Source of the DNA: Aureobasidium sp. EXF-3400
Lineage: Eukaryota; Ascomycota; Dothideomycetes; Dothideales; Saccotheciaceae
DNA length: 64,000 bases
Reading direction: 5' to 3'
Assembly (NCBI GenBank): GCA_024195585.1
Contig: SWBL01000035.1
Location: forward strand, 124,001 to 188,000
The notes below the pieces were generated by a model. That model worked only from the letters and a program-made list of their open reading frames with translations. It was not told where the DNA came from and ran no database searches. Below, in pieces: positions 32,688 to 45,300 of this stretch. Numbering within the stretch: the first letter of the stretch is position 1; each line of letters starts with the position of its first letter. The translations under genes were made by a program, and so were the position numbers.

Positions 32688-34032
32688 TTTCGCGTATGTT
32701 GAGAGCTGTGATGAGCGATAGATGATCGTATAATGCGACAACAGAGAGGGAAGATAGGGACCGAGTCGGTAGGGAGGACTTGAGTTTCTTGAGGCTTGAT
32801 CAATGACGAAGGTCAAGAGATTCGATGTCTCGGAGTTACGGCGTACCGTAACAGCGACGCGACCTCGGCATAACTCCAGTCGCGCAAGTTTGTGATGCAT
32901 AAATGGTTTTATGAAGAGAACATCTGGTATAAGGCATCTTTTCGTAGCTCGCGCGTCCAAGTATTTTGCCAAACGACGGATCCTTCCTGTTCCGTCGTTG
33001 CTGCTGTTGGATACTCGTCTTTGATTTATAGATACTTTCCTGTTGTAAATACGAGATGAGACGTCTGCAGTCTTCATGCACTTTTCAGAATTGAGCTTGA
33101 GATTTTCTATAACGTGACTTTACAACAGCAATTGCAGGTATCTAATGTTCGACACTAGACTATCTGGTAGAGAATAACTCAATGAATATATTGGCTTCTC
33201 TTTGCCTCGATCACTTAGGGTTGCGGTGGTTAAACACCCAGATAAGTGTTTTTGACCATTGCAGGGAGTATTACCCTGGCAAGCTGTACGCAACGCTCAG
33301 TTGCTAACATAGTTCCAAGGATTGCAACATGATCTTATTTGCAACAAATATTTGTATGCAACACTTCAGATCTTGTGGAAGGCATCGTGCTGCAACCCAC
33401 TTCAGCTTCCCTTCAACGTTCTATCCACCTACTCGGCCGAATGCGTTCACATCTATCAGCTGCATCGGCGTTGCATATCCGCTGTCTCCAACGAAGACTT
33501 CCTTGTACCGAACTCTTGGCAATGTACAGAGTTATTGTACCTATGGTTCCCACGGCGTGCCCGAGCGGCCCGCATGGCCCGCATCCGTCTACTATACAGG
33601 TGTCAACCTATATGTGGGGTCGGCGTTGGTCTCCTGATGTTGCTCTAGACCTATGACAACGTTGATATACAAGTTCAGCTTCAGCTTCAAATGTGTGAGA
33701 CAGCCTAAGCTCAGCTGCTGAGTGTATGCGAGTGCAGACCTCTGTCTCCTTTCGTCTGCTCGCTTCGAACAAAGTAGCGACAGATGACTAACGGTGAGGA
33801 GCTGAATGTGCCAGACTATAGCTCGAGCTATGGGCTCGGCGGTTCTATGGATGGCGGCTGAAAGATGAGGATGCAGGTCACGCATTGTTGTGTTGACATG
33901 GCACGGTGAAAAAGGCCATAAAACCACGAGAGCCCTCCTGCTCAGTCACTGAACTAACCAGTCTCACACACATCTTCTTGTGCCACACATCCTTTCTCCC
34001 ATCGAATTCCAAGATACAACCACCCGCACAAC
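32688..34032. other. 1.3-kb intergenic region, no supported gene
   Basis: Several overlapping frames near 33.3-33.9 kb on both strands lack motifs. The region upstream of 34033 may hold the promoter of the small charged protein gene. Confidence 0.5.
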
Positions 34033-34557
34033 ATGAAGAAAACAAAGTCCAACCTGCCAGAGAGCATGACCATGAGCTACTCTCGACACCCCCCAGAAGT
34101 AAAGACCACGAAGATCTCAAAAGAAGCAGTCAAAGCAGCCGAAAGAATTGAGCCCTGAATCCAGCACCTGAATAAATTCGCGACGCATTTGCCCATACGC
34201 GCAAGGAAGGGCGCCGATCCCATTGGCAACTTCACCGCGGGCTTCAACGCCTCCATCTTCAATGAGAACATGGACCTCAAGACCGGGCTGGAGAGAGTTG
34301 CAATACTGGAAAAGACCCTCGAGGACCGCGTGCTCAACGACGATTTCTTCACAGCTGGGGAGATTGATGAGGAAATGATGAAGAAAGGAGGTTCGGAGGC
34401 AGCGAAACATGTCAACCGTTGGAAATATATTGGCCAGAAGTTCAAGGCCAAGAAGGAGACGGCGCATCTCGAGAGCGAGCTCAACAAGACTCTTGAAGGA
34501 CTGGCAAAGGCTGTGGAAGATCTTGAGGACTGTTTGAAGGCTCAGGTCAAGAAATGA
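34033..34557 (+). CDS. small charged helical protein, frame interrupted by an in-frame TGA (cryptic intron or pseudogene)
   Basis: From the ATG at 34033 a single reading frame runs to the TAG/TGA end at 34557, interrupted only by TGA at 34156-34158 (codon 42). The residues on both sides look continuous, being lysine/glutamate-rich and helical. A potential 66-bp intron at 34099-34164 (GTAAAG donor, CCAG acceptor, a multiple of three) would remove the stop and give 152 residues; reading through would give 174. The branch point for that intron is weak. The C-terminal half is predicted coiled-coil-like. No family is recognised and no signal peptide is seen. It lies tail-to-tail with the MACPF/lectin gene. 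Confidence 0.5.
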
Positions 34558-34942
34558 GTAGCTCATTAGCCTCTGGAATGTTCTGTAGCTTGTGTTTGAT
34601 GGCTTTCGTGGGGATTTATAGCAGGCAGTAATGTTAGTTGCTTCCAGCTATGTTTGTGTCAGTGTGTGTTGGTGTTTTTGAACTTGTTAGACTATGTCAG
34701 AGTGCTAATATTCCGGTTTTTGGGAGTCTTCAGTGCCATTTACCTAATCGTGTCGCTCAAAGCTGTGGAACCAAGCAAGTGTCTAGAAATTCGGTCCAGA
34801 GGGACAGCTGAATGGGTCTTGCTCTACAGTCTTCGAATGAGTTACCAATCTTGAGCAAGGACTTATGATTACCTCGCTGACACCTGGCCAAAGATCATTT
34901 TCTGTCAAGATAATTGGGACCGAATGATATTTGTCAAGTATA
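34558..34942. other. convergent intergenic region
   Basis: About 385 bp of AT-rich sequence between the small charged gene and the MACPF/lectin gene, probably 3' UTRs. Nothing else is seen. Confidence 0.5.
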
Positions 34943-37900
34943 TTACTCTACCGCAACCCAAAGCCAGATACTGTGATCCATGTTGTGATCATTAGCAGCA
35001 CCCCATGTTCCTGCGCTATACCTAAAGCCTGTGCTTGTCACGTCGGTAGCGTCCATACGAAGTCTCATGTTCTTGTCTTTGCAACAATCAATCTCCGTGA
35101 GAACATGGAACAGGGCCGGAGTCTTAGAGAAAGACTGACCCTCGAACCTCACTTCTTGGTCCTGAAGCCATCTCTGTTCGCGTGAGACTCTGACAGTGCC
35201 TGTCTTCACACGAGAAACATCATCAAATGCCAACCAACCGACCCTAGCACCATCGAAGCTATGATTAGCCCACGTACGCACGTCGATGTCAAAGCCATCT
35301 TGTGTGATGTTCTTTGCTTCGGTCTTCACTGAGTTCCAACCATCGCCTGAAGTACCGAAGCTGACTTCATAGAGCCAAGTCACTACCTTCGGGGCTCTAT
35401 CGAAGCGCTTTGGGAACGTGAAATGGCGGTTTACCGTCTGGTTTCCCTCGGTACGAGGGCTCGAGTAGGTGTCGAACTCGCCCACCTCAAAGTGTACGTC
35501 GTTGTTCGGAAGAGCAAGCCAGGACATACCCGGCGCGTAGGCCTTAGCTCCCGAATGAGTGCGTGCCACGCTTTGGAAACCTGTGGATGTCACAGACTGA
35601 TGCGTCACAGCTGTGCGGATGGCTTGGTTTGACCCTTGGTCCAATTTCCTGAGTCCAGAGATCATGCGTGGAGCCTCAGGGTAAGCCGTCTCGAAGCGCC
35701 GATCTTCAACTCTCATCTGATCAGCCCTACCTTCAGTCCAAGCTGGGTCGACGAGGCCGGATTGGGCGTACGTGATGACCTTGGTTGGTACAGGTGGGGT
35801 GGGAACAGCGATGGCTGCTGTACTGTCGTCTCCTGCACTGTAGTCGTATGCGCCTTCTATCTTAGAGGAACCCTCCGTCTTAGACTCGAGGTTTCCCCAG
35901 ATCACTCCTAGACGCAGAATGCCCATCTCGTCGGTGGATCCAAAGAAGCCTCTGAAGGTACCTTTGCTCAAAGGGGAATCAACATAGATGCTCTTGACTT
36001 TATCATAGATGATACCGTCCTTCTTGATCTTTCCGGGTGAGAGGACTTCATTGGTGGTAGCTTGTGCCACCAATCTGCGGCCGTAGGTGGTGTAGAGACG
36101 AACAGCAAGTACGCGAGGTCGCAATTTAGACTTCTCGCTTTCTTCAGCCTTATCACTGACTGGCTCTCCGTATTCGAGTGATGCATACGCAACCCTTTCT
36201 CCAGGTTTGAACGAAGCCAGCTCTTTGACGACTCCCTTGGAAGGCTGGAGCAAGTTAGCGAATATATTCAATAGGCAAAAAAAAACAGGTAGGAATGTGA
36301 CTTACCTTTCCCTTCCTTAAGAACAAGCCGTTGTCATAGGCCACCTCAACACATACCACAGCGCCATTAGCGATCTCCACTCTTACAGAGTCGACGATCC
36401 AATTCTCCTTCAGGAACTCAAGGTTATTGAACGGTGTGCCACTGTCGGGGGCACCAACAGCAGAGCTGACGCGAAGATGGGTGCCAATACCCGGCCGGTC
36501 GATGGCCAGTTTTTTGAGAGCATCTTGCTCGGTGAAGCTTACATCATCACCTTCGGTGTAGAGAGCGGGCGCTTTGGCGGCGTCCTCTTGAGCCTTAAGC
36601 TGTTCTTTCAACTCAGTCTCTGATTGCGTCTTGGCCATTATCCTTTTGCCTGTCAGTGGATCGTCTTGGGGTCTCAGACTCTCGGGGATGATGACGGCAG
36701 GTACACGAGTCGAGAAGGTGACGGGTGATTGGAATGGCTCCTGGTGATCCTCGTCGGTGGCTTTCTTGGGGTCTTTCTCGACGAGATCCACCTCATTGAC
36801 TATGCGCATCATCTGGCGCCTGATGGCGATGCGGGCGTCGCTCAGTCCCTTGACCGAAGCATCGAAGCGCGTGAGATCCTCAATGAAAGGATAAAGGCCA
36901 GTCTTTTCGTCCTTCTTGCCTCCTGAGAGAGAGGGCCCCGGAGCAGCTTCCTTCTCTGTCCAGGAAACAATCTCGAGGGTCTTGCCTTGAACATTGAAGA
37001 TGTGCTCGCCAAGTTGCTTGTACAGAGATTTGTAACTCATGAAGGAGTCCATCAAGGCGTTGGTGTAGATCTGTGCATTCTCATACTGCAGGGCGGTGTA
37101 CGTTGCCGGCTTGCGGGCGACAAAGCTGCGTAGCGAATCGTACTTAGTCAAGATAGCGTATGTTCGCTGCGGACAATCAGCCACGAGGTCGGGGAACCGC
37201 GCGGCAGCCTGCATTAGGCTTTGAATATTCCATTGCTGCTCCATGGGCTTGATGTGTCCACCTCCACACCAGCTGACCTGAATTGTGGTCTCAGTGTTGG
37301 TTTCGATATTGGATCTGGCTATGCCGACATTGGCCTCAGCGCTAACGTCGATAGGGCCAGCCGTGAAAGCGACCTTTGCTTCGGCCTTGATGTCAGTCAT
37401 CTTAGCCTTGTTCAAGATCTTCATGCTGACTAAGGCGTTGAACTCGCCGCCCTCGAGAAAGCCTGAGATGAAGCTGTCACCGTAAACCTGTTGGAAATTC
37501 TTAGAGTCGACTGAGCGCAGAGGATTGTAAACCAAAGCATCCTTGAAGTTCAGCGTCTGATTGATGACCTTGACCGAGATGTAGAAGTTCAGGTCACTCT
37601 CTTTGAACTTGTCAGAGTCGATGAAAGAACCTCGACCCGAACCACCGATTTTAGCGGCCTTGATGGACAGAGAACCAGACACGCACATATCCTCAGTGAT
37701 ATCGCTGAGCCTGTCGACGAATCTGCTCGCATAGATGACAGTCTGACTCGGTCCTCGGGGAGCGGTGGGATCAAACTTGACGTCGGCTTGGTCGTCTACC
37801 ATACCAGAGAAACGCTCGACGAACTGGTTCTGGGCCTTGATCTTGTTCAGCTCTTCCATGCTCAAGGATTTCAAATCAGCAGCATTCTTGATTGCTTGTC

Positions 37901-39317
37901 TGTTCTCCTCGCGGCGTTGCTTCTCGTAGGCTCTTTGTTCCGATCGGACGGTGCGGGCCTCATCACGCTCTTCGGTTCGCCGAAGGCGCTCTTCCTCGCG
38001 AGCGTCCTTTTCAATTTCTTTGCGCCACGCGGCTTGTTCGGCGATTCGCTCTCGTTCGTCTTGCTCTCGTGCCTCTCGCTCTTTTTCCTCCTGTTCACGT
38101 TGACGCTGAGCTTTCTCGGCCTTGGACTTCTCCAGCGCACCTTTTACTCGACCCCAGTTTTCAGGCTTGGAAGGCACCTTTGGAACTCTGGTTGGGACTT
38201 CTGCTACTTGTGTCGAGGCCTTGGATGCTTTAGTCGAGTCCAGAGAGGGTTCGTGCTTTCCACCCACGGAAGAAGATCGCACACGGCTTGTGGTCTTTGT
38301 AGTTTTCTTGTCGGACGGCAGTTTCGTGTCGCTTCCAGTTATGACTGCTGCACTTTCGCTGAGCTTCGTCTTATCCTCACCAGTCTTTGTCCCTTCTTTC
38401 TCGGCAATTTTCTTGCTGTCGTCCTTCTGAACGTCGAAAAGCTCTGCTTCCTGCACATCACTCTTAGGGATTGGGTCTTTAATAACTTTACCCTTGCCCG
38501 TCGCTGCTCTGGGCCCGGCTTCTCCAATCTTCTTGCCAGAAGATGTCTGAGAGCTTCCAATCGCAGTGCTAGCGGTGGCTTTGCTAGAGTTTGAGCGGAC
38601 TCTTCCACTTGCCCGAGGTCCTGCTTCAGTCTTCGGGGCTGGGATTTTCTCTTCCTCAGCGATTGACGAGTCTGGCTCAACATCAAGAGCCTCACCCGGG
38701 GTGGAAGTCTCGCCTGAATCTTGCTTGTCTTCGCCTGCAGTGTCGGCCTCCTTTGATGCTATGAAAAGATCCATGTCTGTTTCTTCTTCTTCAGGTTGAT
38801 CCTCGATGCTTGGTCCTTCTGGAGATTTGGACGTGTCGTCTCCAGTGTCCATGTCTGGGGATCCCTCATCGTGAGACTGGTTCTCGATGTTTGGTTCCTC
38901 CGACTGTTCGGTCGAGTCCTCGTTCTTGTCGGCGGTCGAGGTGCTTTGGTTTGTATCCGGCTCTTCTCCTGGAACCGTGGCCGCTCCATCATCAGATGTG
39001 TCTTGATCTTCAAGCAGCAACTCTTCTTTGTCATGGAGGAGTTCTTCGAGCTTCTGTTGACCAAGAATGGTTTTGGCACGGTCATCGGTGACGACTTCCT
39101 TCTGTCTGTTCCAAGCACTCGGTTTGGCAGAGGCTTGAGCCAAAATCCTCATGGTAGTACCGTCATTGGTTACGACATTCTCTGCTCGGTCAGGATCCGC
39201 CACGACGGCATCGTCAACGCATATCTGTTGTGAGAAGGAGTTGAAACTGGCAAAAGTTAGAAGACTTGTGAATATCACTGTCCCTAAGAACGAACCCTTG
39301 GCCAAGGCGCATGGCAT
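34943..39317 (-). CDS. large MACPF-like protein with coiled coil and H-type-lectin-like repeats
   Basis: Two long open frames join across a 61-bp intron (36245-36305; GTAAGT donor, GCTAAC branch, CCAG acceptor, phase 0), giving 1437 residues from exons 36306-39317 and 34943-36244. The order is: hydrophobic N-terminus (about 10-30, possible signal peptide or anchor); acidic and Ser/Thr/Pro-rich disordered region (about 100-380); Arg/Glu coiled coil (about 400-480); MACPF-like module (about 500-740) with a YGD...GGEF signature near 612-625; a linker; a beta-rich segment (about 1005-1125); and three H-type-lectin-like repeats ending near 1250, 1345 and 1435. MACPF proteins form membrane pores and H-type lectins bind sugars; that this protein does either is inferred. 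The acidic and coiled-coil N-terminus is unusual for a secreted pore former. Confidence 0.62.
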
Positions 39318-39926
39318 TGTTGTAAGGTGCTAACAGCAGCGTCATCTTGATTCTCGGACTTGGTATAACAAAGAACAAATTGTTGCAAGGTTGGATAGAC
39401 GAATTGTGATTCGAAAGACGAGGAGAATCCCCGCCTTTAACGACTTACCCCTACATGATGATTCAGGTGCAAGTTGCAGCATTCTCCCTAGTTCACCATC
39501 ATTTTCCTCATCGGTTGTAGAGTACTGCGTAGCAGCGTAGCTGATACTATCCGCTGGAGGTGGGGGCGGGCCGCCCGAGACGGAGACACCGACCGTACCT
39601 CATGCAAAGTCGCCGTTCACGCTAACAATTGACATTTCGAGTCGATATGAGCGTTCCAGGTTGTGTCAGACTCAGCTGGTCTCTGAACGTGTTGTTGTGT
39701 TGTAACTGCATCGCCCGAGGAGCCGCTAGGAAACCGATTCCAGCTTCGTGCGGGGAAGGCACAGCGTGCAGGTGGAGTTCAGAAGCGAAGTTTGGAATCA
39801 TGTTCCAAACATCGCTAGAGGTACGACTGATTGGTCAAGCTGAAGGCGGTCAGATCAGGGCAAGATTCGCTGGAAAGTGTGGGCAATCTGGACGCGTCGC
39901 GTAAACGTGATAATCGGTATACATCT
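39318..39926. other. intergenic region between two MACPF-like genes
   Basis: About 610 bp, probably the promoter of the large MACPF/lectin gene and 3' flank of the small one. A GC-rich interrupted palindrome (GGGCGG G CCGCCC) is at 39566-39578. No gene is supported. Confidence 0.5.
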
Positions 39927-40999
39927 CTAGATGATATTGTCCTCAAGCATCCACCTTCTGACCTCTCTCAAAGAAGACATAGGAGACAACAAAAGCTCTA
40001 CCACCAGCCCTGCTTCAGCCAGACGATCACATTGCTCGTTCGTGAGGCACTTTTGATCAGAGACCCCGTTCTCGCTCAACGCGGCATTGACCCTGTCAAG
40101 AATACTCTGGGATCGGTTCAGTACCTGTAGTGTCTGCTTCTTAAACGCTTGGACTCCATCTCCAGTGGTCGAGCTGTTCCAATTTTGTCCCTGCAGCGTG
40201 TCGTATCCCAAGAGTTTGACCGATTGGCCTGAACTGGTCTCGTGGAAGTCCTTGGTCCAAGTCTTGCTTGCCTCGACGAACAGAACCTCAAGTGTCGCTT
40301 TAACCCCATATGTCTCGTCCGTTCTTGATGAGAAGCTTGATGTACTGAGAAGTATACCAGTCTCCCCACCAATGCGGTAGCCGGCCAGATAGTAATCTCC
40401 GTAACGCTCGCAGAATTTTGCATAGCCACCGCCATGCTTGATCATGATCATAGCCTCAGTCGTCAGCTTTGGGGACCTCAGTAGCTGGATGCTGCCGGCC
40501 CTGACACTGGAACGGATCGATTGCTTCTCGGACTAGCCTACCCATCAGCGATTGATACACGGAGGATGCTTAGTTTGTGAGAAAGCCAACTTACATCGTT
40601 ATTCTCTTGTATATTTTTGTCGTACGTCCCTTTCACAGAGACCGAAGCGAGGAAAGGTAGGCCCACGCCCACGCCGAACCCAAGACTGAGGTGATCGCCA
40701 GTCTCACACTGACGCCTTGTGCTCACGGATTTGTACGTCGCGACTGTGCCATGTTCGCTGTCCAGTATTTTGGGAATCATGTAAAGGTCTGCAAGTACAA
40801 ATGGCGTATCTTGGACCCAGGGACTGCCAAAGCTCTGGAGTCGGGATTGGTAGCAAGTGCCTAGGCGCACTTTCTCCTGGTGCCATGGTAGGATTATGGG
40901 CATGTGCTGCCTTGCGAGTCGCTCGATCTCATCCTCGTCTACATCGTCGAGCGCTAATCCGGCGAAATCAGCATCTGTAGTTAGGTTAATTCCCAGCAT
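39927..40999 (-). CDS. small MACPF-like protein
   Basis: Two exons, 40595-40999 and 39927-40532, with a 62-bp intron (GTAAGT...GCTAG, phase 0), give 336 residues. An N-terminal segment precedes a Gly-rich amphipathic stretch near residues 106-128. The second exon has a YGDYYLAGYRIGG signature near residues 179-191, the same kind as in the neighbouring large protein and in fungal MACPF-like sequences. The C-terminal third is helical. No signal peptide, lectin domain or membrane anchor is visible. It lies upstream of the large MACPF/lectin gene in the same orientation, so a paired role is possible. Pore-forming activity is inferred from the family only. Confidence 0.6.
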
Positions 41000-42380
41000 A
41001 GTAGCGGTGGATGAAGAAGGATGAGTCGGGGAGTCGAAAGCAATAATGCACGCTTCCTATCGTGAGCCAGTTGATGATCTTGCACCGTCCAGCGTGAAAA
41101 AGTATGATAAGTACGAAGGTATGTGAGTGCTAGATAATTTCATGTTTCAGGTCTGCCAGTGATTAGCCACTGCAATGCTGGTGGTCCATATCAGAAAGAG
41201 GCAACAGTCCACACAGGGCAGTTCTACTTTGGCTTTACCAGCCGCACGCTGGCGCACCCGTGTGGACCTGCAGCTACGTTGCTGTTGTCATTGATGAAGG
41301 CAACGTGAAAGCGGAACTCGCTGCGGAGCTGTTGCTAACGTGCTTGATGCGACGCAGTCGGCGACCGTTTAGAATGATCGTAGACTATACGTTGCGATCC
41401 ACTTCTATCAAGCCTTGATGCCGATAACATCCGACAACGAGCTTTGCTCGGCTGAACGATATTGGACATTGAAAAGCACGGGCAAACATGACATCTCACT
41501 TCGCTCGTATTTATCCAATTCCAGCGAGAATTGTAGCGAGAAGAGAGCCGCGGCGGACAAGCTTTGGAGAAGGCGGGTAAGAGTGACCGAAAAACGGACC
41601 GGGATTGCTTGAACTGGGGGGCTCGGCGGGGTATGCATATAACCTTCTTCCTCGGCACGTCCAGGGCTTTTCGACAAGAAGGCGAGGAGCTGTTTCCCAC
41701 CTTCGTCATGCTGGCTGGCGCGAGGATTCGAAGGAGCCTTGATGACTGCTTGTTGTCCGGCTGTCGAGGAAGCGACTTCAGGATACGGCCGCAGTCAATG
41801 GCAACGAGTCTCGAGGTGAGAGATCTTGAGGTAGAGGTCAAGAAAAGACACTCCGATGCTCGGCATACTTCTTCTCGGACCGGCAGAGCGCAGGAACTGT
41901 TCTCCAGGGCTCCGCGATCAGCGATATATCGAGTACCCGGATGGCAAGTCGGATGTTGATCACTGGATGTTGAATGTGGCAAGCCCATGGGACGGAAGCT
42001 TGGGGAGGATGATCTCCGCGATCACTCCATGTTCAACCCACATGGCGGGGCACCGGTTCGAAGCATTGACGATGAAGTACTTGCTAGCTCACCTATTCCT
42101 GCCTCTTTTGCTGACTTGGCACGAGTTACTGCTGATGTCAAGTGAAAGTGGCTTGCTTCTAACTGGGAAAGAGCGTGTACGACAGCCAAGCGTGTGCTTG
42201 TGACGCCCGAACATCGACCAAGTGAAAGTTTACCCGAGTACCTACAAGCGAAACTTTGTCTAGTTGATGATCAACAACGTGCGTATATAAGTACTCGCCA
42301 TGGTGCTGTTTCTCTCCTCCTCTGACACCCAACAAGTCCTTGTCGTTCTGCTACTCTGTCTCCTCGAGGCTACTGACAGA
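41000..42380. other. 1.4-kb intergenic region, GH31 promoter at right end
   Basis: Overlapping frames up to 217 codons on both strands are Arg/Ser/Cys-rich with no motifs and are treated as noise. A GCGGGG (CreA-type) motif lies at 42045-42050, and TATATAA at 42284-42290 lies 91 bp before the preferred GH31 ATG. Confidence 0.5.
42284..42290 (+). promoter_or_regulatory. TATA box of the GH31 gene
   Basis: TATATAA sits 10 bp before an upstream ATG (42300) but 91 bp before the next in-frame ATG (42381). This favours 42381 as the translation start. Confidence 0.5.
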
Positions 42381-45300
42381 ATGATGTTCCCTTCGTTCAA
42401 GAGGGCTACCCTCTTTGCTCTGCCTGCCGCGGCAGCAATCTCCCAGACGACCACACAGACGGCCTCGTCTGAACCCATTCCTACAAAGCCAATGGACCAA
42501 GGTCCTCTCGTTTCCTCTTGGTCTGGCGCCACTGCATCGATTCTCGTCAACGGAACGCTCTCTACGTAAGTTTCCAAAGATCTCTTTCCTTTGCGTGCCA
42601 AAACCCGAGAACTCAAACATTGACCTTCATGAACAGTTTTACTGCTCAGTACACCCTCCCAGCTTCTGTTGATTATGGTGCAAACTTGCTTCCCAACGTC
42701 GAGGACCCCGAGGCCAAAGTTGCGCAGAACATCTGTCCTGGTTACAAGGCATCGGATGTTGAGCACAACGAGTATGGCTTCACAGCCACTTTGTCTCTTG
42801 CAGGACAAGCTTGTAACATCTACGGCAATGACGTTGATGTCCTCAATCTCACTGTCGCCTACCAGTCTGCCCACCGTTTGGCAGTCGAAATCACACCTGC
42901 TCACATCACTTCTGAAAACGCTAGCTGGTACATCTTGCCTTCTGAGCAAGTCTACAAGCCCGAGCAGGGTGTTCCCGATGAGGCTACCGAGGACATTGAT
43001 CTTCAGTTTGTCTGGTCCAACGACCCTACCTTCAGCTTCGCCGTCTTGAGAAAGTCGACTGGTGATGTTATCTTCTCCACCGAGGGCACCGTGCTGGTCT
43101 TCGAGGATCAGTACGTTGAGTTTGTTTCCGAGCTGCCCCAAAACTATAATCTCTATGGTTTGGGAGAGCGACTTCACGGAATCAGACTGGGCGACAACCT
43201 GACCGCCACTATGTTCGCAGCCGACAATGGAAACCCTGTCGACAGAAACCTCTACGGTAAGAGAAAACAACAAATTCATTCGATATAATCACCCCGTACT
43301 GACAAAACTTCAGGTACCCACCCCTTCTACCTGGACACCAGATACTACGAAAAGGATCCCGAGACTAGTGCTTTGTCTCTCTTGACCGGAAATGCAAGCA
43401 CCAATGCCAGCTACATCTCGTACAGTCATGGTGTTTATCTGAGAAACGCCCACGGTCAGGAGCCCATCCTCAACGCTGGAAACATCACTTGGAGAACTCT
43501 TGGTGGAAACATCGATCTCTACTTCTTCGACGGACCTACTCAGGCCGAGGTCACCAAGCAATACCAGACTGGTGCTATTGGTCTGCCTGCTATGCAGCAG
43601 TACTGGACCTTCGGCTACCACCAATGCCGCTGGGGCTACAAGAACTGGACCATGATGCAAGAAGTTGTCGACAACTTTGCCAAGTTCAGCATTCCTATGG
43701 AGACCATCTGGAACGATATTGACTACATGTTCCAATACCGCGACTTCGAGAACGATCCCAACACCTTCCCTTACGATCAGGGTGAGAAGTTCATCGACGG
43801 TCTGCACGCCAACGGTCAGCACTACGTTACCATCATCGATTCGGCCATCTACATCCCCAACCCCGACAACGCTACCGATGCCTACTCCGTCTACACCATA
43901 GGAGATGAGATGGATGTATTCATGAAGAATGCTGATGGTTCTGAATACATTGGTGCTGTCTGGCCCGGCTTCACTGTCTTCCCTGATTGGCACGCTGAGA
44001 ATGCCACCAAGTGGTGGACCGAATCTCTCAAGGCCTGGCACGAGAAGGTTCAAGTTGACGGTATCTGGATCGACATGTCAGAGGTCAGCTCCTTCTGCGT
44101 TGGCAGCTGCGGTACTGGTAACCTGCACTTGAACCCTGTCCACCCTCCCTTCCACCTTCCTGGTGAACCCGGCTCGATTGATTATGGCTACCCCGAGGGC
44201 TTCAACGTCACCAACGCCACTGAAGCCGCCGTTGCTTCGTCAATGGCAGCCGCACAAGCATCTGCCAACTTGGCCGAGCAAGGAACTTCGACTACCACTT
44301 CTACTCCTTACCTCAGAACCACACCTACTCCAGGAGTCCGCAATGTTGACCACCCTCCTTACGTCATCAACAACCAGCTTGGCGATTTGGCTGTCCACGC
44401 AGTCGCTCCCAATGCTACTCACAGTGATGGTGTGCAAGAGTACGACGTACACAACCTTTTCGGTTATGAGATCTTGAACGCAACCTACCTGGCTTTGACC
44501 CAGGTTATCCCGGCCAAGCGCCCCTTCATCATTGGACGCAGTACCTTCTCCGGAGCTGGCCAATTCGCTGGACACTGGGGCGGTGACAACTACGCTACTT
44601 GGGAGTCCATGCTCTTCAGTATTCCTCAGGCTCTCGACTTCTCCCTCTTCGGTATGCCCATGTTTGGTGCTGACACTTGTGGCTTCTCTGGCAACTCGGA
44701 TGAGGAACTTTGCAATCGCTGGATGCAGATGAGTGCCTTCTTCACTTTTTACCGCAACCACAACACTTTGGGTGACAACTCTCAAGAGCCTTACATCTGG
44801 GCATCTGTGATCGACGCTAGTAAGAAGGCTATGGCTATCAGATACTCTCTCCTGCCATACATGTATACCTTGTTCCATGCCGCACACACCACTGGAAGTA
44901 CCGTCATGCGCGCCATGGCTTGGGAATTCCCCAACGACCCCAGTCTCGTCGATGCTAACCGTCAATTCATGCTCGGACCCAGTTTGCTCATCACACCTGT
45001 TCTGTCACCTCTGGTCACCAGCGTGAACGGCGTGTTCCCCGGCAGCAAGGATGGAGTCGTCTGGTACGACTGGTACAACCAAACCGCCGTCACCGCCACC
45101 CCTGGCGCCAACGTCACCATGGACGCACCCCTCGGTCACATCAACGTTCACATCCGCGGCGGCAGCGTCTTGCCTCAACAAGAAGCCGGTCTCACCACCA
45201 CCGAGTGTAGAAACAGCCCTTGGAGCGTCATTGCCGCTCTCTCCGCCGAAGGTACTGCTACTGGTAGTTTGTACATCGACGACGGCGAAAGCATCATCCA

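Noticed and set aside
33322..33656. Three overlapping 100-codon plus-strand frames
   Set aside because: All three frames are open across the same DNA, which signals low stop density rather than coding; no motifs.
41335..41988. 217-codon minus-strand frame upstream of the GH31 gene
   Set aside because: Composition is Arg/Ser/Cys-rich with no motif, and it overlaps a comparable plus-strand frame; it looks like non-coding noise.
42300..42380. Upstream ATG extension of the GH31 gene
   Set aside because: A TATA box lies only 10 bp before 42300, and the ATG at 42381 starts a good signal peptide by itself; kept as an alternative only.
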